Below are positions 45,674 to 56,395 of a stretch of 64,000 bases of DNA, one piece after another; the first letter of the stretch is position 1; every line of letters starts with the position of its first letter. A program made the position numbers and the translations under genes. The notes below the pieces were generated by a model. That model saw only the letters and a list, made by a program, of their open reading frames with translations. It was not told the origin of the DNA and did not search any database. The DNA is taken from contig BCKC01000010.1 of NCBI GenBank assembly GCA_001600455.1, positions 192,144-256,143 of the forward strand, written 5' to 3'. This stretch comes from Endocalyx cinctus. Taxonomy: Eukaryota > Ascomycota > Sordariomycetes > Amphisphaeriales > Apiosporaceae.

Positions 45674-47332
45674 TTAGTTGATACCCGAGATCGAGTACGT
45701 AACCCGGGATCGAGGACGTTGAGAGGAACGAGCGTCTACTTAGTCACAGTGTTACCTACCGTACCCTGTACCGTAGCATAGTAGTGGTTACTAGGTATTT
45801 ATTAAACACACCATCAAACTTGCATATGTCCACGGGTATAACGGGAGCCATGTTTTGAGTGATAACGACGAGGGGATTTAACCTTTCTGTCTTGCTTTTT
45901 TTGCTTCTCTTCCCTTGACAAAAAAAACTACATGATACAGACCTCACAGGTAAACAACAACTCGTCATCTACTTACCTTGCCGACGCATGCCGATGTAAG
46001 GAATTTCCACATCATCAACATTGTCAACGTGACTCCTCTGTGAGCTATATTATTCGACGCAATATGAGATATGCACATTTGAGTTGTCATGTAAGATTTG
46101 AACTACGGAAGGGGGTATGTTGCACCGTTAAGCTACGGCACCGAAGATGCCGATATATTACATGTAGAATTTCTTTTTTTATGTTGACGATGAAGGTTAA
46201 ATGCAGAGAAGAAATGCGAAGGTTAACTTCAAGAAAATTAGTAAAAAGAGATTATGAGAGTGATGCGAGATCTTGTTGAGAAGAGGTGATCATAACAGGG
46301 TATGATGTGTTATCTTCACTTCCCTGTTCATATGGATGGTCTCGTACGAGTCAGTTGCGACTCCTTATTTCTGCCCTACTCAACTCCAGCGTATACTACG
46401 ATATGCATCATGACGATACATAGTGTTATAATCTATTTCAAGAATATTTGATTGGTTTAGCTATCAATCCTCCGGTCTGCCTACGATGTTGATTGGGAGA
46501 TCAGTGCCACCGTCGGAAGCTAAAGTAGGGGTCTCCTTGCTTTTTCGATATCGGGTGAGATATCATTTTGCTCACTGTACGACATTCCAGACAAGTTAAC
46601 TTCGCGCTGCCTTGAGAGAGTGTAGATGAAGAGCTGTCAGAGATTTGTAGCCAGTTTTACACCGAAGGCGATCTTGGAAGGCCAGAAGAAAAAAAAAGGA
46701 TCTCTAACTCATTATGATATTGAAATTATCTAGCCGAGGTAACCATCGGAAAAATCATTTCTGCACTTTTCAAAATGTCTCGGTAAGACTGAGCAGCATG
46801 ATCGAGATACTGTAGATACCCAAAAGGATGACGTTATCGAGAAGAGTGGGATGTCGTCTCTATCGTAAACGCGCGGATCTGGATCAGCAGAAAATCATAA
46901 CGGACTATAACTATTCGCTCGAACTTACTTGAGCCGCAGGACCAATCGGTCAAGGAGAGCCTTAGATGGTCTACAAGACTAGACAGACGGATGCGGATAC
47001 TTCTTCTTGAAACAAGTTTCTGGCTATGCGTCTTTACTTCACACCATCATTTGTGTGTGCTACCCCAAATGATCTCATACCTCCTCTTACGTCACATATT
47101 ATAGCTGAAAAGGAGTACATTGAAGAATGGATGATGATATAAGTAGATCCTTTCCACCTTCATGACGGAATAAAATTTTCTTTAGATCAGAATAAAAACC
47201 AAACACATATAACGAGAAAATAAATTCAAAGTCATCCAGACAATCATCACCGTCGTTACTCTACGGTTAAATCATCTATTCACAAACAAACATCAAACAT
47301 CATAATCGCAATCACATCTTCATAACGCAAAT
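45674..47332. other. 1.66-kb gene-free spacer before the Gly-rich gene
   Basis: No gene or tRNA was supported. A tRNA-like D-arm at 46088-46160 (minus) was rejected. A TATAAG box near 47137 and a C/A-rich leader precede the 47333 gene. Confidence 0.5.
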
Positions 47333-47692
47333 ATGTCGAACAACAACAACAACCAACAAGGCGGCGGTCTCCTCGGTGGCCTCACCGGCGGACTTGACAA
47401 CGTACTCACCGGCGGTGACAAGGCCAACGGCCAGGGCGGTCTCCTAGGCGGCGTCACGGGTGCCTTGGGCAGCACCACCGAGGGCCTCGGCAAGGGCCTC
47501 AACGACACGACACGAGGACTCGGCAGTGCCGTGGGTCAGACGACCGCGGGAGTCGGCAGCACCGTGGGCGGCCTCGGACAGACGGTCGGCGGAGTCGCGG
47601 GCGGTGTTACCGGCGCGCTAGGAGGACAGCAGCAGCAAGGGCAGCAACAGGCTAAGAAGCAGGACGCGGCATTTAAGAGTTACGGTATTTGA
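47333..47692 (+). CDS. Small Gly-rich, LEA-like low-complexity protein
   Basis: Single exon, 119 aa. It starts MSNNNNNQQ and ends in a QQQQ-rich, then DAAFKSYGI, tail. Between lie repeated GGLLGG(V/L)TG, GLGxxxG and VGGxxQTVGG units at roughly 11-residue spacing, giving an amphipathic, hydrophilic pattern as in late-embryogenesis-abundant-like proteins. No Cys, no Trp, no signal peptide. Likely cytosolic and unstructured until dry or membrane-bound. Similar small fungal proteins are often abundant in conidia or under stress. This is an inference from composition; no domain name is certain. Confidence 0.7.
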   Translation: MSNNNNNQQGGGLLGGLTGGLDNVLTGGDKANGQGGLLGGVTGALGSTTEGLGKGLNDTTRGLGSAVGQTTAGVGSTVGGLGQTVGGVAGGVTGALGGQQQQGQQQAKKQDAAFKSYGI

Positions 47693-48561
47693 AGGAAAAA
47701 CTGAAGAGGGGAAAAAAAGGGTCTTGTCGGTCCATGAATGAAACGATCTCAAATAATTTTTTTTTTTCACTATATATCACGTTAATGTATCTGTCCAATA
47801 CGATGAGCAAGATGAGGGGGTAGGGACTGGTTAGGTTTATCATTTCGAATGTTAATGAATGACATCTAATTCACGACAGTACAATACGTGTAATAAGCTT
47901 GATGTACACTAGTGATAATGTAAATTTATCGTGTTGTGAAGTTTGTGTGCATGTGTCCAAAATCAACGAGGTATCAACTGATGACAAGACCGTATTTACC
48001 ATTCCCTATGAATGTAAGACATGGCTACTGTAACTACTTTGTATTTTTCGATCAATCAAAAGCCGGTCAAAATGATATAATGAGGGTTATGAATCGTCAT
48101 TCGTATGAGGGGCCAAGCATAGAACAGCAGTGCAGACGATCTTTCACAGAATGAGACAAGTCAATAATGTAAACATTTTGCGACAATTTGAATAGCTTGG
48201 ATGATGTAGTGATGAAATACGATGCTAGGTGTAGTCTTATACAGAACGTCAACGTCTCAATCAGTGGCTTGTACTCCGTAAGGCCTTTGGTTGTTGTGGC
48301 TTGGTACAAGTGTGGGCTGAGGGGTTACGGGGTTCCAGCTGCACTGCTCAGCACTGCTGTAGTAGTCTTAGGACGTTAGCGTTAGTGGTCTCGTCACCAG
48401 CTAGTACGCTGTAAATCGTAGCCCCATGCTTAGAAAGAACTGAAATTATTGGCTTATTCCTACCGACTCGATAAAAAGAACACCGTACATATTATAGAAC
48501 ATCGTGAACCGATTTCCCATACGGAACAATTCAATATAACAACTTTCCACTAAATATCAAA
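47693..48561. other. Intergenic spacer between Gly-rich gene and COG5
   Basis: 869 bp, AT-rich, with a T-tract at 47757-47768; no gene seen. The COG5 promoter lies at its right end. Confidence 0.5.
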
Positions 48562-49920
48562 ATGGCTGAAAAGGAGGAAGAAGATGCATCATCTTACGTT
48601 GATTACGATACATTCCTTGATCCAAGCTTTAAACCCGTCAACTTCGCTAATACTCTCATACTTGCCACGAATAATCCCCACGATACCCCTCTAGATTTAT
48701 CCACCCCATTATCCAAAGTACTTTTCGACGCCCAAGAAATCGATTCACATATCGACCTTCTCACCACACGCTCTGCTATACCACTGCTTACACATACTAA
48801 AACTCAAACAACCGCAAGTTCAAATATCGTTTCGGAAATCGACAGCCAGGTGAAGAGCTTAAACGACAGCTACAAGCAATTAGAAAAGGAGGTTATACAA
48901 AAGCATGCGGAAGCCGACCAGGTGCGCCAAGTCGCGAAGCGGCTATGGGATACCTTGAAGCTCGGTAGAGCTGTCGGTCGGTGCCTTCAATTAGGTCGAC
49001 AACTTGAAGTACAACATTCCGAGATATCTAGTTCGGGGAGCAAGAAAGAAGATCACAGAGCCCTGGTGCGGTGTGCTCATACCATTCTCTCTTTACGAGA
49101 GATCCTTGAAAAGAAGGCACCTGGCGAAGAAGGACATGGCTTAGACAAGGTGGACGCCATCAAAAGTTTACAAGATAGTATCATTGGTCCCGTCGAGCGA
49201 TCGATTCGAGCTACATCAGAGCAAATCATTCGCGAATTTTCTATCGGTACAGCCTCGGGTACCTCCACGTTTGCTCAAAGCGAAGAAATCAAGGCCCGGA
49301 CTATATCTGCTTCTATCACACTCTATCTGATCTCACCGACAGCCGTTGCGAGGCCTGATAAATGGATACCCCAATTATTATTACAGGCATTGGAGGTATA
49401 TCTACGAAATGCGTTACAGAGCTCCATCACTTCCTTAGCGAGGTCATTGGCCACTCTACCGTCGCTAGACCGTACCTTGGCGGAGGTTTCGGCACGGTGC
49501 CAGAATGTGATAGCTCTGGAGATTATTCTCGAAACCACGAAAGCCCCACCGCACCCTCTCCTACCTTCTAAGCTGCAGCAACAGCAGCAGGAAAAGTCGA
49601 ACCTGCTACAATATCTCTTAGCCTACCTCGAGACGGGATCGCTGGCCTCGTATTTCTGGAGGACGATGGCCGGTAGCCTGGCCACTCGCGTGCAGGAGAT
49701 CGTGAACCGCGGAGGCGTTTCGGCCCGCACGTTGAGGACGAACCGCGGCTCCGTCGGCGAGGCGATAAGGGAATGCGTCCTACGCGGTAGTCAGCCGCCC
49801 AGTACGGTCGCCTCGGCGAAGGTTAGGTCCTCGGCGAAAGACGACGCGGAAAAGACGGGCGGATGGGACCGCGAGGTTGCCGTTATGGTCGGTAGCGTCG
49901 TCGGCAACCTCGGTCGATAG
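48562..49920 (+). CDS. cog5: Conserved oligomeric Golgi complex subunit 5
   Basis: Single exon, 452 aa. COG is an eight-subunit tether for retrograde vesicles in the Golgi; COG5 belongs to lobe B. The N-terminal YVDYDTFLDPSFKPVNFANTLILATNN and PLDLSTPLSKVLFDAQEIDSHIDLLTTRSAIPLL are highly characteristic of the family. A long helical/coiled-coil region (residues ~85-140) follows, typical of COG/CATCHR tethers. The length matches fungal COG5 orthologs. The C-terminal third is basic and less conserved. The Gln-rich patch QQQQQE (about residue 340) is likely a local repeat. Confidence 0.95.
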   Translation: MAEKEEEDASSYVDYDTFLDPSFKPVNFANTLILATNNPHDTPLDLSTPLSKVLFDAQEIDSHIDLLTTRSAIPLLTHTKTQTTASSNIVSEIDSQVKSLNDSYKQLEKEVIQKHAEADQVRQVAKRLWDTLKLGRAVGRCLQLGRQLEVQHSEISSSGSKKEDHRALVRCAHTILSLREILEKKAPGEEGHGLDKVDAIKSLQDSIIGPVERSIRATSEQIIREFSIGTASGTSTFAQSEEIKARTISASITLYLISPTAVARPDKWIPQLLLQALEVYLRNALQSSITSLARSLATLPSLDRTLAEVSARCQNVIALEIILETTKAPPHPLLPSKLQQQQQEKSNLLQYLLAYLETGSLASYFWRTMAGSLATRVQEIVNRGGVSARTLRTNRGSVGEAIRECVLRGSQPPSTVASAKVRSSAKDDAEKTGGWDREVAVMVGSVVGNLGR

Positions 49921-51549
49921 ATATAGTAGCGAAATATATATATACATTTGCCTATTTAGCGATATTATGCGTAATAGTCAAAAATGAATCACCGCGTTCT
50001 TCTTTCTCATTGTCTTCTTTTGCTTTGTTCAGCTCCAAGGTAATCTGCAATTGTCTGTCGTCTGATTTTTATTATTATTACTATCTTCGACCTCCTTATT
50101 CTGTCTTCACTTCAGCTACAATAAAGTAAGATGAGGACCATTTTAGGTGCTCCCCTAGAACCTTGGATTGGCAAATAGTTTTCATGGTAAGGCAGCATTA
50201 AGGTCAGTCCAGAACGAATGCCTGGTCTACTAAGACATTTTCATACTAGAATATTAAGCCTCAGTGGAGCACACGGATACACACCTTACCTCTTTCTTTA
50301 AGATCCCCGTAGTCTTTCATCATCTTATCATTTCTTTTTCAATTCGACCTCATTCTACGATCCAAGAATATCAATTGGCTGGGTTTCTGGTCTTATTCAT
50401 CAATCTGCTCCTTCTTCTTCTTCCTCTTTTATTTTCCTATCTACGTATTATTATATTGTTTGCTTATTACTTTTTTTTCTTTTTTTTTTTTCTTATTCCT
50501 CATTCTTTCTTTTCAAGAGGCTCACTGTACCAATTAATTTATTATTCATCCATCAATTTTCTATTTTTGTAGTTCTGACAGTTACATTTGTTACGTCATT
50601 CTGCCAGGTACGTGTATTTTGGTGTTCGTGCTGATGTTGATCCATCGCCTAAGAATAATTATTATGTCTGAAAGAGCTTCGAGCTGTTGGTCCAACTGCT
50701 TATTGAGTGTGTTCTATCATATCCCTCATCTGAAAACTACATCTTGATACCTACCCTGTTGCCTGGCTCAGTGTCGTCATTATTCCCTTTTTTTTTTTTT
50801 TTTTTCTTCCATTGCAATAAGCCCATGTTTATTCCCCTGACCACTCTTGCTTGACACCAAGACGTGGTAGGTAGACGCAACCAACGCACGTATGGCAACG
50901 GCAAGCACATAAGAATAATATCTCTCGCTTTTCGCCCGAATCTGTCTCGTTGACTGCTTGGTTTATTAACTCTTAACCTCCCTGGTACTGTCGGTGTGGA
51001 TCATTGTATTTTAATCCTGTCATCGTCGGTGTACAAACCAATCCTTTATTTCCCTCCCAGGCGTCCAATTACGTTCTATCTATTTCGATCTATCTACCCA
51101 GCTCCAGAATTGAATCTGTATTCCTTGTTATTTCAGGAGCAAAACCTCCATTGGACAGCCATTGGTCTGCAACTCATATGGTGCGGCTTACATCTTGCAT
51201 AGTTGCATCGAAACTATCACCGCATATGATAATAACCCCTCCTACACCTCACCGTTACACCTTGACTCTTCCACACCTACTTTCTTGTTGCTAGCTTGCA
51301 ATGTTTCTCTAGAATCTTCCTGTTGATTCTACTAGTATATTGTTAATTTTATAGTTATAAAGTATTGATATCGCTCATTACTTGCTGCTTATCATCTTAT
51401 CTCCCTTTATAACTCATATATACTTTCCTGCTCTCCTGCTGCTACTTATCGCCGATCTCCGATCTTCTTTTCGTACCGATCCGTGACTAAAACACAGCTG
51501 TTATTACTCTCTATGCACGGAATAGAAATTGAGACAAAGCTAAACAAAG
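49921..51549. other. 1.63-kb spacer / promoter and 5-prime leader of the trehalose gene
   Basis: No gene seen; pyrimidine-rich with several T-tracts (50471-50490, 50790-50805). The high T/C content is compatible with a long 5-prime leader for the downstream gene. The frames within (e.g. 50264-50572) are low-complexity. Confidence 0.5.
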
Positions 51550-54500
51550 ATGAAAGGAAATAGAACTTCCAGTAAGGGCACTCAAGCCCAAGCCCTCGTC
51601 CTAGACACCGAAAACACGTCGAGATCCCCGAGAGCCTCGCTCGGTGAACGCCCCACATCTCGAGATACTCCTTCACCAGATTTACCGCCTCACCAGCGAG
51701 CTTCTATAACCAACGTTCCCGTAACTCCAGGTATCCACTTATCAACGTATCGACACATCAGTGCCTCGCTCGCCGATTCTCCTAATCAGGACGCTGAGAG
51801 CCCAGGATACTTCACTCAGAACCCCGCTATACACGATCGTTCCACTTCCGAAGCACACCGCCTAATCCAATCCCCATCTACTGCTCCCAACAAGAACGAA
51901 GCTTCGTCTCCCGTAAATTTAATCAAGGACGCCATGTCTGGCGAAGAGGTTTTACGTCGCATGAGTTTGCCTATCAGGGCGCGAAGAGAGTCTATTACCG
52001 ATATTAGAGCTGCTGCTCCCGACTTGGCTTTGAGTGGAAACATCATTTCGGCCACATTTACGACACCGAATTCCTTGAAATATCGCAAGAGTGGAAAATG
52101 GGTAAGTCGTGGCGTTTTGTATATTTATACACCTAGAACAGTATAACTAAAACTCGGTTCAGGAATTAGGTTATCGTTACGGGCAATCCGCCCTAATGGA
52201 CTCCTTTGCCTATCTATCCTCCGATGATGCACCTTGGAATCATGTGGTGGTTGCCTGGACCGGTGAGATCGAATCAGCTCTCGACACGTTAGCTTCCCCG
52301 GGTCTAGCAGACGTTACGACCAAACTTCCATACCTGAGCCATCTTTCTGCCCCTATACCTCTAAAGGGGGAGGCTCCTCCGACACCTCCTGAGGTTGATG
52401 GTTTGTGGATATCGCATGATCACCAGAAAGGATTGGAAGCTGAGTTAGCCCATGACAAGCGCATCAAGACAATCCCCGTGTGGCTTGCCGACGACAGTGA
52501 AACAAGCGAAGATGGCATTACTCTAAGGGACCAAGCACGATGGAGAAGATATGCTGAGCACGAACTATACCCTCTATTTCACTACAAACAACACGAGCCA
52601 ACTGATGGACGATCGGAACGAATTGAATGGGCCGATTATTACAGGATGAACATGAAATTCGCCGACAAGATTGTTGAGAACTACAAACCTGGAGACATTG
52701 TTGTGGTTCACGATTACTACCTTTTACTGCTCCCAAGCATGCTTCGACAGCGGATACCGAACATATATATCTCATTTTTCTTGCACTGCCCCTTTCCAAG
52801 TAGCGAGTTTTTACGATGTTTACCACGGAGAAAAGAGGTCCTCGAAGGACTTTTAGGGGCAAACCTGGTAGGGTTTCAATCGTATAGCTACTCCCGTCAC
52901 TTTGCCAGCTGTTGCACTCGAATCCTGGATTTTCCTTCGGATCCGAACGGCGTCGATGCTTATGGAACTCGAGTCGAGGTTGGAGTCTTTCCTATCGGAA
53001 TCGATGCTACCAGAGTAGAACAGATGGCCTGGTCAGAAGGGGTAACGGAAAAGGTTGATGCTTTGAGGGCAATGTATAAGGACAAGAAAATAATTGTCGG
53101 TCGTGATCGCCTAGATAGTGTCCGAGGTGTTACCCAGAAGCTCGCGGCTTTTGAACGTTTCCTCGAACTATATCCGGAATGGAGAGGAGAGGTCGTCCTC
53201 ATCCAGGTTACTTCCCCAACTAGGATCCAGGAAGAAAGAGACGAGGCTGGCAACCAGATTGGGAGTCGCGTCAATGAGCTGGTTATGAAAATTAACGGAG
53301 CTTACGGAAGCTTGGAATTCTCACCCGTCCTACACTACCCTCAGTACCTAGCACTCGAAGAGTACTTCGCCCTACTGAGAGCGGCCGATATAGGATTAAT
53401 CACATCTGTCCGCGACGGAATGAATACCACGAGCCTCGAATACGTAGTGTGTCAGCGTGACACCCACGGTCCATTAATCTTATCAGAATTCAGCGGAACC
53501 GCGGGAAGCCTGCAGGATGCTATCCACATAAACCCCTGGGATCTGACCGATGTTGCTAGGCAGATTCGCAATGCTCTTACCATGTCGGACGTGCAACGTA
53601 AGGCTATGCAATCAAGCCTTCATCATCACGTCACCAGTCAGAACGTTCAGAGTTGGATTGCCAAGCTATTACGCAAACTCGTTGGTACCCTGGCCTCGAC
53701 CAAGCTGGAAAATGCTACGCCGTTGTTAGATCGTACCGTTCTGCTGAAGAAGTATCGAGCGGCCGGAAAACGACTCTTCATGTACGATTATGATGGCACA
53801 CTTACACCTATTGTTCGGGACCCCCAATCTGCGATTCCGTCGGAACGCGTCATCCAAACTCTCAAACTGCTAGCTGGCGACCACCGCAACGCCGTCTGGA
53901 TCATTTCAGGTCGTGACCAGGATTTTTTGCAACACCATCTGGGTCACATCCCCGAGCTTGGCTTCAGTGCCGAGCATGGAAGTTTTATTAGACACCCAGG
54001 TCAGAGCTCGTGGCAGAACTTAGCTGAAGAGTTTGACATGGGTTGGCAGTCCGAGGTAGTTGATGTATTTCAGAAGTATACAGATCGCGTCCCAGGTATG
54101 TGCTATTACTCTACACATCTTAATACTCTATAATATTGCTGACACCGAACCAATAGGCTCATTCATAGAGCGAAAGCGTTGCGCGCTTACGTGGCATTAC
54201 AGACAGGCCGAAGAGTCATTAGGCCTTGAAGCTTCACACTCAGCACATAAAGAACTCGAGGCGACAGTCGCAAAGAAATGGGATGTGGAAGTTATGAAGG
54301 GCAAGGCAAACCTAGAAGTTAGACCCACCTTTATCAATAAAGGTGAAATAGTCAAGCGTTTGGTGAAGGATTACAACTCCGATATTGCTCATGTATCAGG
54401 CCTCGACACGCCCGCCAACGGAAACGGCAATCTTGAGTTTGTCCTCTGTATGGGTGACGATTTTACTGACGAGGACATGTTCCGAGCCCTGAACGGATTA

Positions 54501-54725
54501 AGCGGCGAAAAACCCGGACAAGTCTCCAGCGAGCATATATTCACTGTCACCGTTGGAGCCAGCTCTAAAGTAACGCTGGCACGATGGCACGTCCTAGAGC
54601 CCGAGGATGTTATCGAATGCATGGCTCTCCTTACGGGTGTAGGAAACAAAGCCGAAACGGGGGAACAACTCAGCCAAGTTAATCTTGCCGCTCTTGCGGG
54701 GCTCGAGGGGAGAGTACCTACATGA
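51550..54725 (+). CDS. tps2: Trehalose-6-phosphate phosphatase (Tps2-type), with GT20 domain and N-terminal extension
   Basis: Three exons (51550-52101, 52163-54095, 54157-54725) give 1017 aa. It dephosphorylates trehalose-6-phosphate in the cytosolic trehalose pathway. Residues 1-184 are Ser/Pro/Thr-rich and probably regulatory. The GT20 (synthase-fold) domain is at about 190-700 with HDYYLLLLPSMLR and GRDRLDSVRG. The HAD phosphatase domain begins about 710 with YDYDGTLTPIV (DxD nucleophile) and contains GDDFTDEDMF, so the phosphatase is intact. The synthase motif DRLDYxKG of Tps1 is changed to DRLDSVRG, so the GT20 domain is probably structural. This supports Tps2 over Tps1; Tsl1/Tps3 regulators usually lose the DxDGT motif. 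All splice junctions are canonical. A glycosidase-like gene follows in tandem 1.67 kb downstream. Confidence 0.93.
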
Positions 54726-56395
54726 TGATATTTCAGTCGGTGATAGAAAGGCGTATCTTGCAAAGAAAGAAGAGAGAAAAAAAAATTACATGTGTTTAGA
54801 CAGGATAGACGGGCAGCGTGGCGCATTGGTGTCGATATCGTATAAAACTTCATCGGTGGAAATAGGAAGGAAGGAAGTTCGGGATTGGGTAGCAATCGGG
54901 GGCAGTCGGTGTCACATAGATTCGAGCCCCCCTTATCGATAGTCCAGGTGTTTCCGGTATGACGAGGAGACTTCAACAAGACATGTCATATTACTTGCCT
55001 GCCCGCAATGAAAAAAAATATAGGTTCCAGGGTCTCATTTCACCGTCGCTTTGTTACGCGTACAACCTTTGCTCAAACCTCTGTTCAGTATCTCAAATCG
55101 ACGAGTATAGAATGTGTTAGGGAAGAGAATTCTCCCTAGGGATGCGACTCAACTGTTTTGGGGTCGAGGTATCAAATTCGATTCATGATTACGACGCGAT
55201 GTGTCTGGTTCGCCTATTCACCAGGAACGGGTATCATGGAGCGGACCACAGAGTAGTAATACAAAGTTATGTCGCGATATTTCGAATCGATAAGTATAGA
55301 ACAAAAAAAGATAAAAAAAATAGTTCGGCCTTGAAGTTGTAGTAGTATGGAATTCTTGTTTCCTTATTCGCGCAGTTGCCGCCGTGGCGACGCTCTCCTC
55401 GCGTTACACAGCATACGCGGTAAATTATCATCAACTTTGATTGCACAATTAGATCTAGAGTAGTACCTGGTTCCGTCATCCTAGTCGTTTTGTCTGATCT
55501 CTTTTACTTGGGGGATATGGGGGTCGTATCTTGAGCTCGGCAGCTCGGTCGGCCTCGCCGGGTCGAAGCAAGCCGGACCATACATATGATTCCAAAGCTT
55601 TGTTCACTCTCTTCGGCCACCCAGCCCTGGCCACCACTACCCCTGTTCTTTTAACGGTACTAATCATATAAAAATTTCGTGAAACCATGGGGTGGTGATG
55701 TTAATTCTCTTCTCTTCTTGTTGTATGTTAAAGTAGGCTTGCTTTTTTTTTTTTTTTTTTTGAAGAGGTAGGGAGGGGTTTATGTATATACAGTAAGTAT
55801 ATACGTACCTACAGACTGTGACGGTAGGGTATTCGCCCACTCTGTGACGCACCTTTATATCCCGTCTCGGTTATCATCATCTCGGGTCATTCCCGCGAAA
55901 TCAAACGGTGATATCAAATGATTGAGGTACTTTGGTAATGATTACTTAATTGGCGGTGATATTAGTACCCCTGTAGCCCTGTAAGCTCTGTTCAATATCT
56001 CCAGGGCTCTCTACTATTACCGTGTACGCTCACTACTTACACGGTAATTTCCACCATTCCTTACCGCCAAGTCGCTAAGCTGTTAACACCTGTAAATCTA
56101 GAAGTCTGTATACTAAAAATACCTGAATATGTCTTAACTGTACGACCTCATTATCTTTCATGTTTTACCTTCAACGCCTCTAATTAATATTCTAATCTAA
56201 TCAGTCAATTGATTCTAATTGGACTTGAAGAACCCGAGGTTCTGTATAATACGTCGTCAATCCTTCTGCTTTATTGATTTTCAGCCTAATGAGTCTTCTC
56301 CTCATCATGTCTCAAATGACCTGCCATTAAGTAACCCCCAAAAATAATATAGAGGTATTACCTGCTTAAAGTATCTGGTAGTTGTTTTCCCCAAA
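54726..56395. other. 1.67-kb gene-free spacer
   Basis: No gene was supported. A T-arm-like stretch (GATTCGAGCCCCCC near 54920) was rejected as a tRNA. A T-tract lies at 55744-55760. Confidence 0.5.

Noticed and set aside
46088..46160. tRNA-like sequence on the minus strand (TAGCTTAACGGTGC and AGTTCAAATCT)
   Set aside because: The T stem is mismatched and the acceptor stem cannot pair.
49921..51549. CCCCT stress-response elements before tps2
   Set aside because: A few 5-mers in 1.6 kb are expected by chance; spacing shows no cluster.
54830..54945. tRNA-like T-loop GATTCGAGCCCCCC
   Set aside because: No five-base 5-prime partner for the T stem and no anticodon arm.
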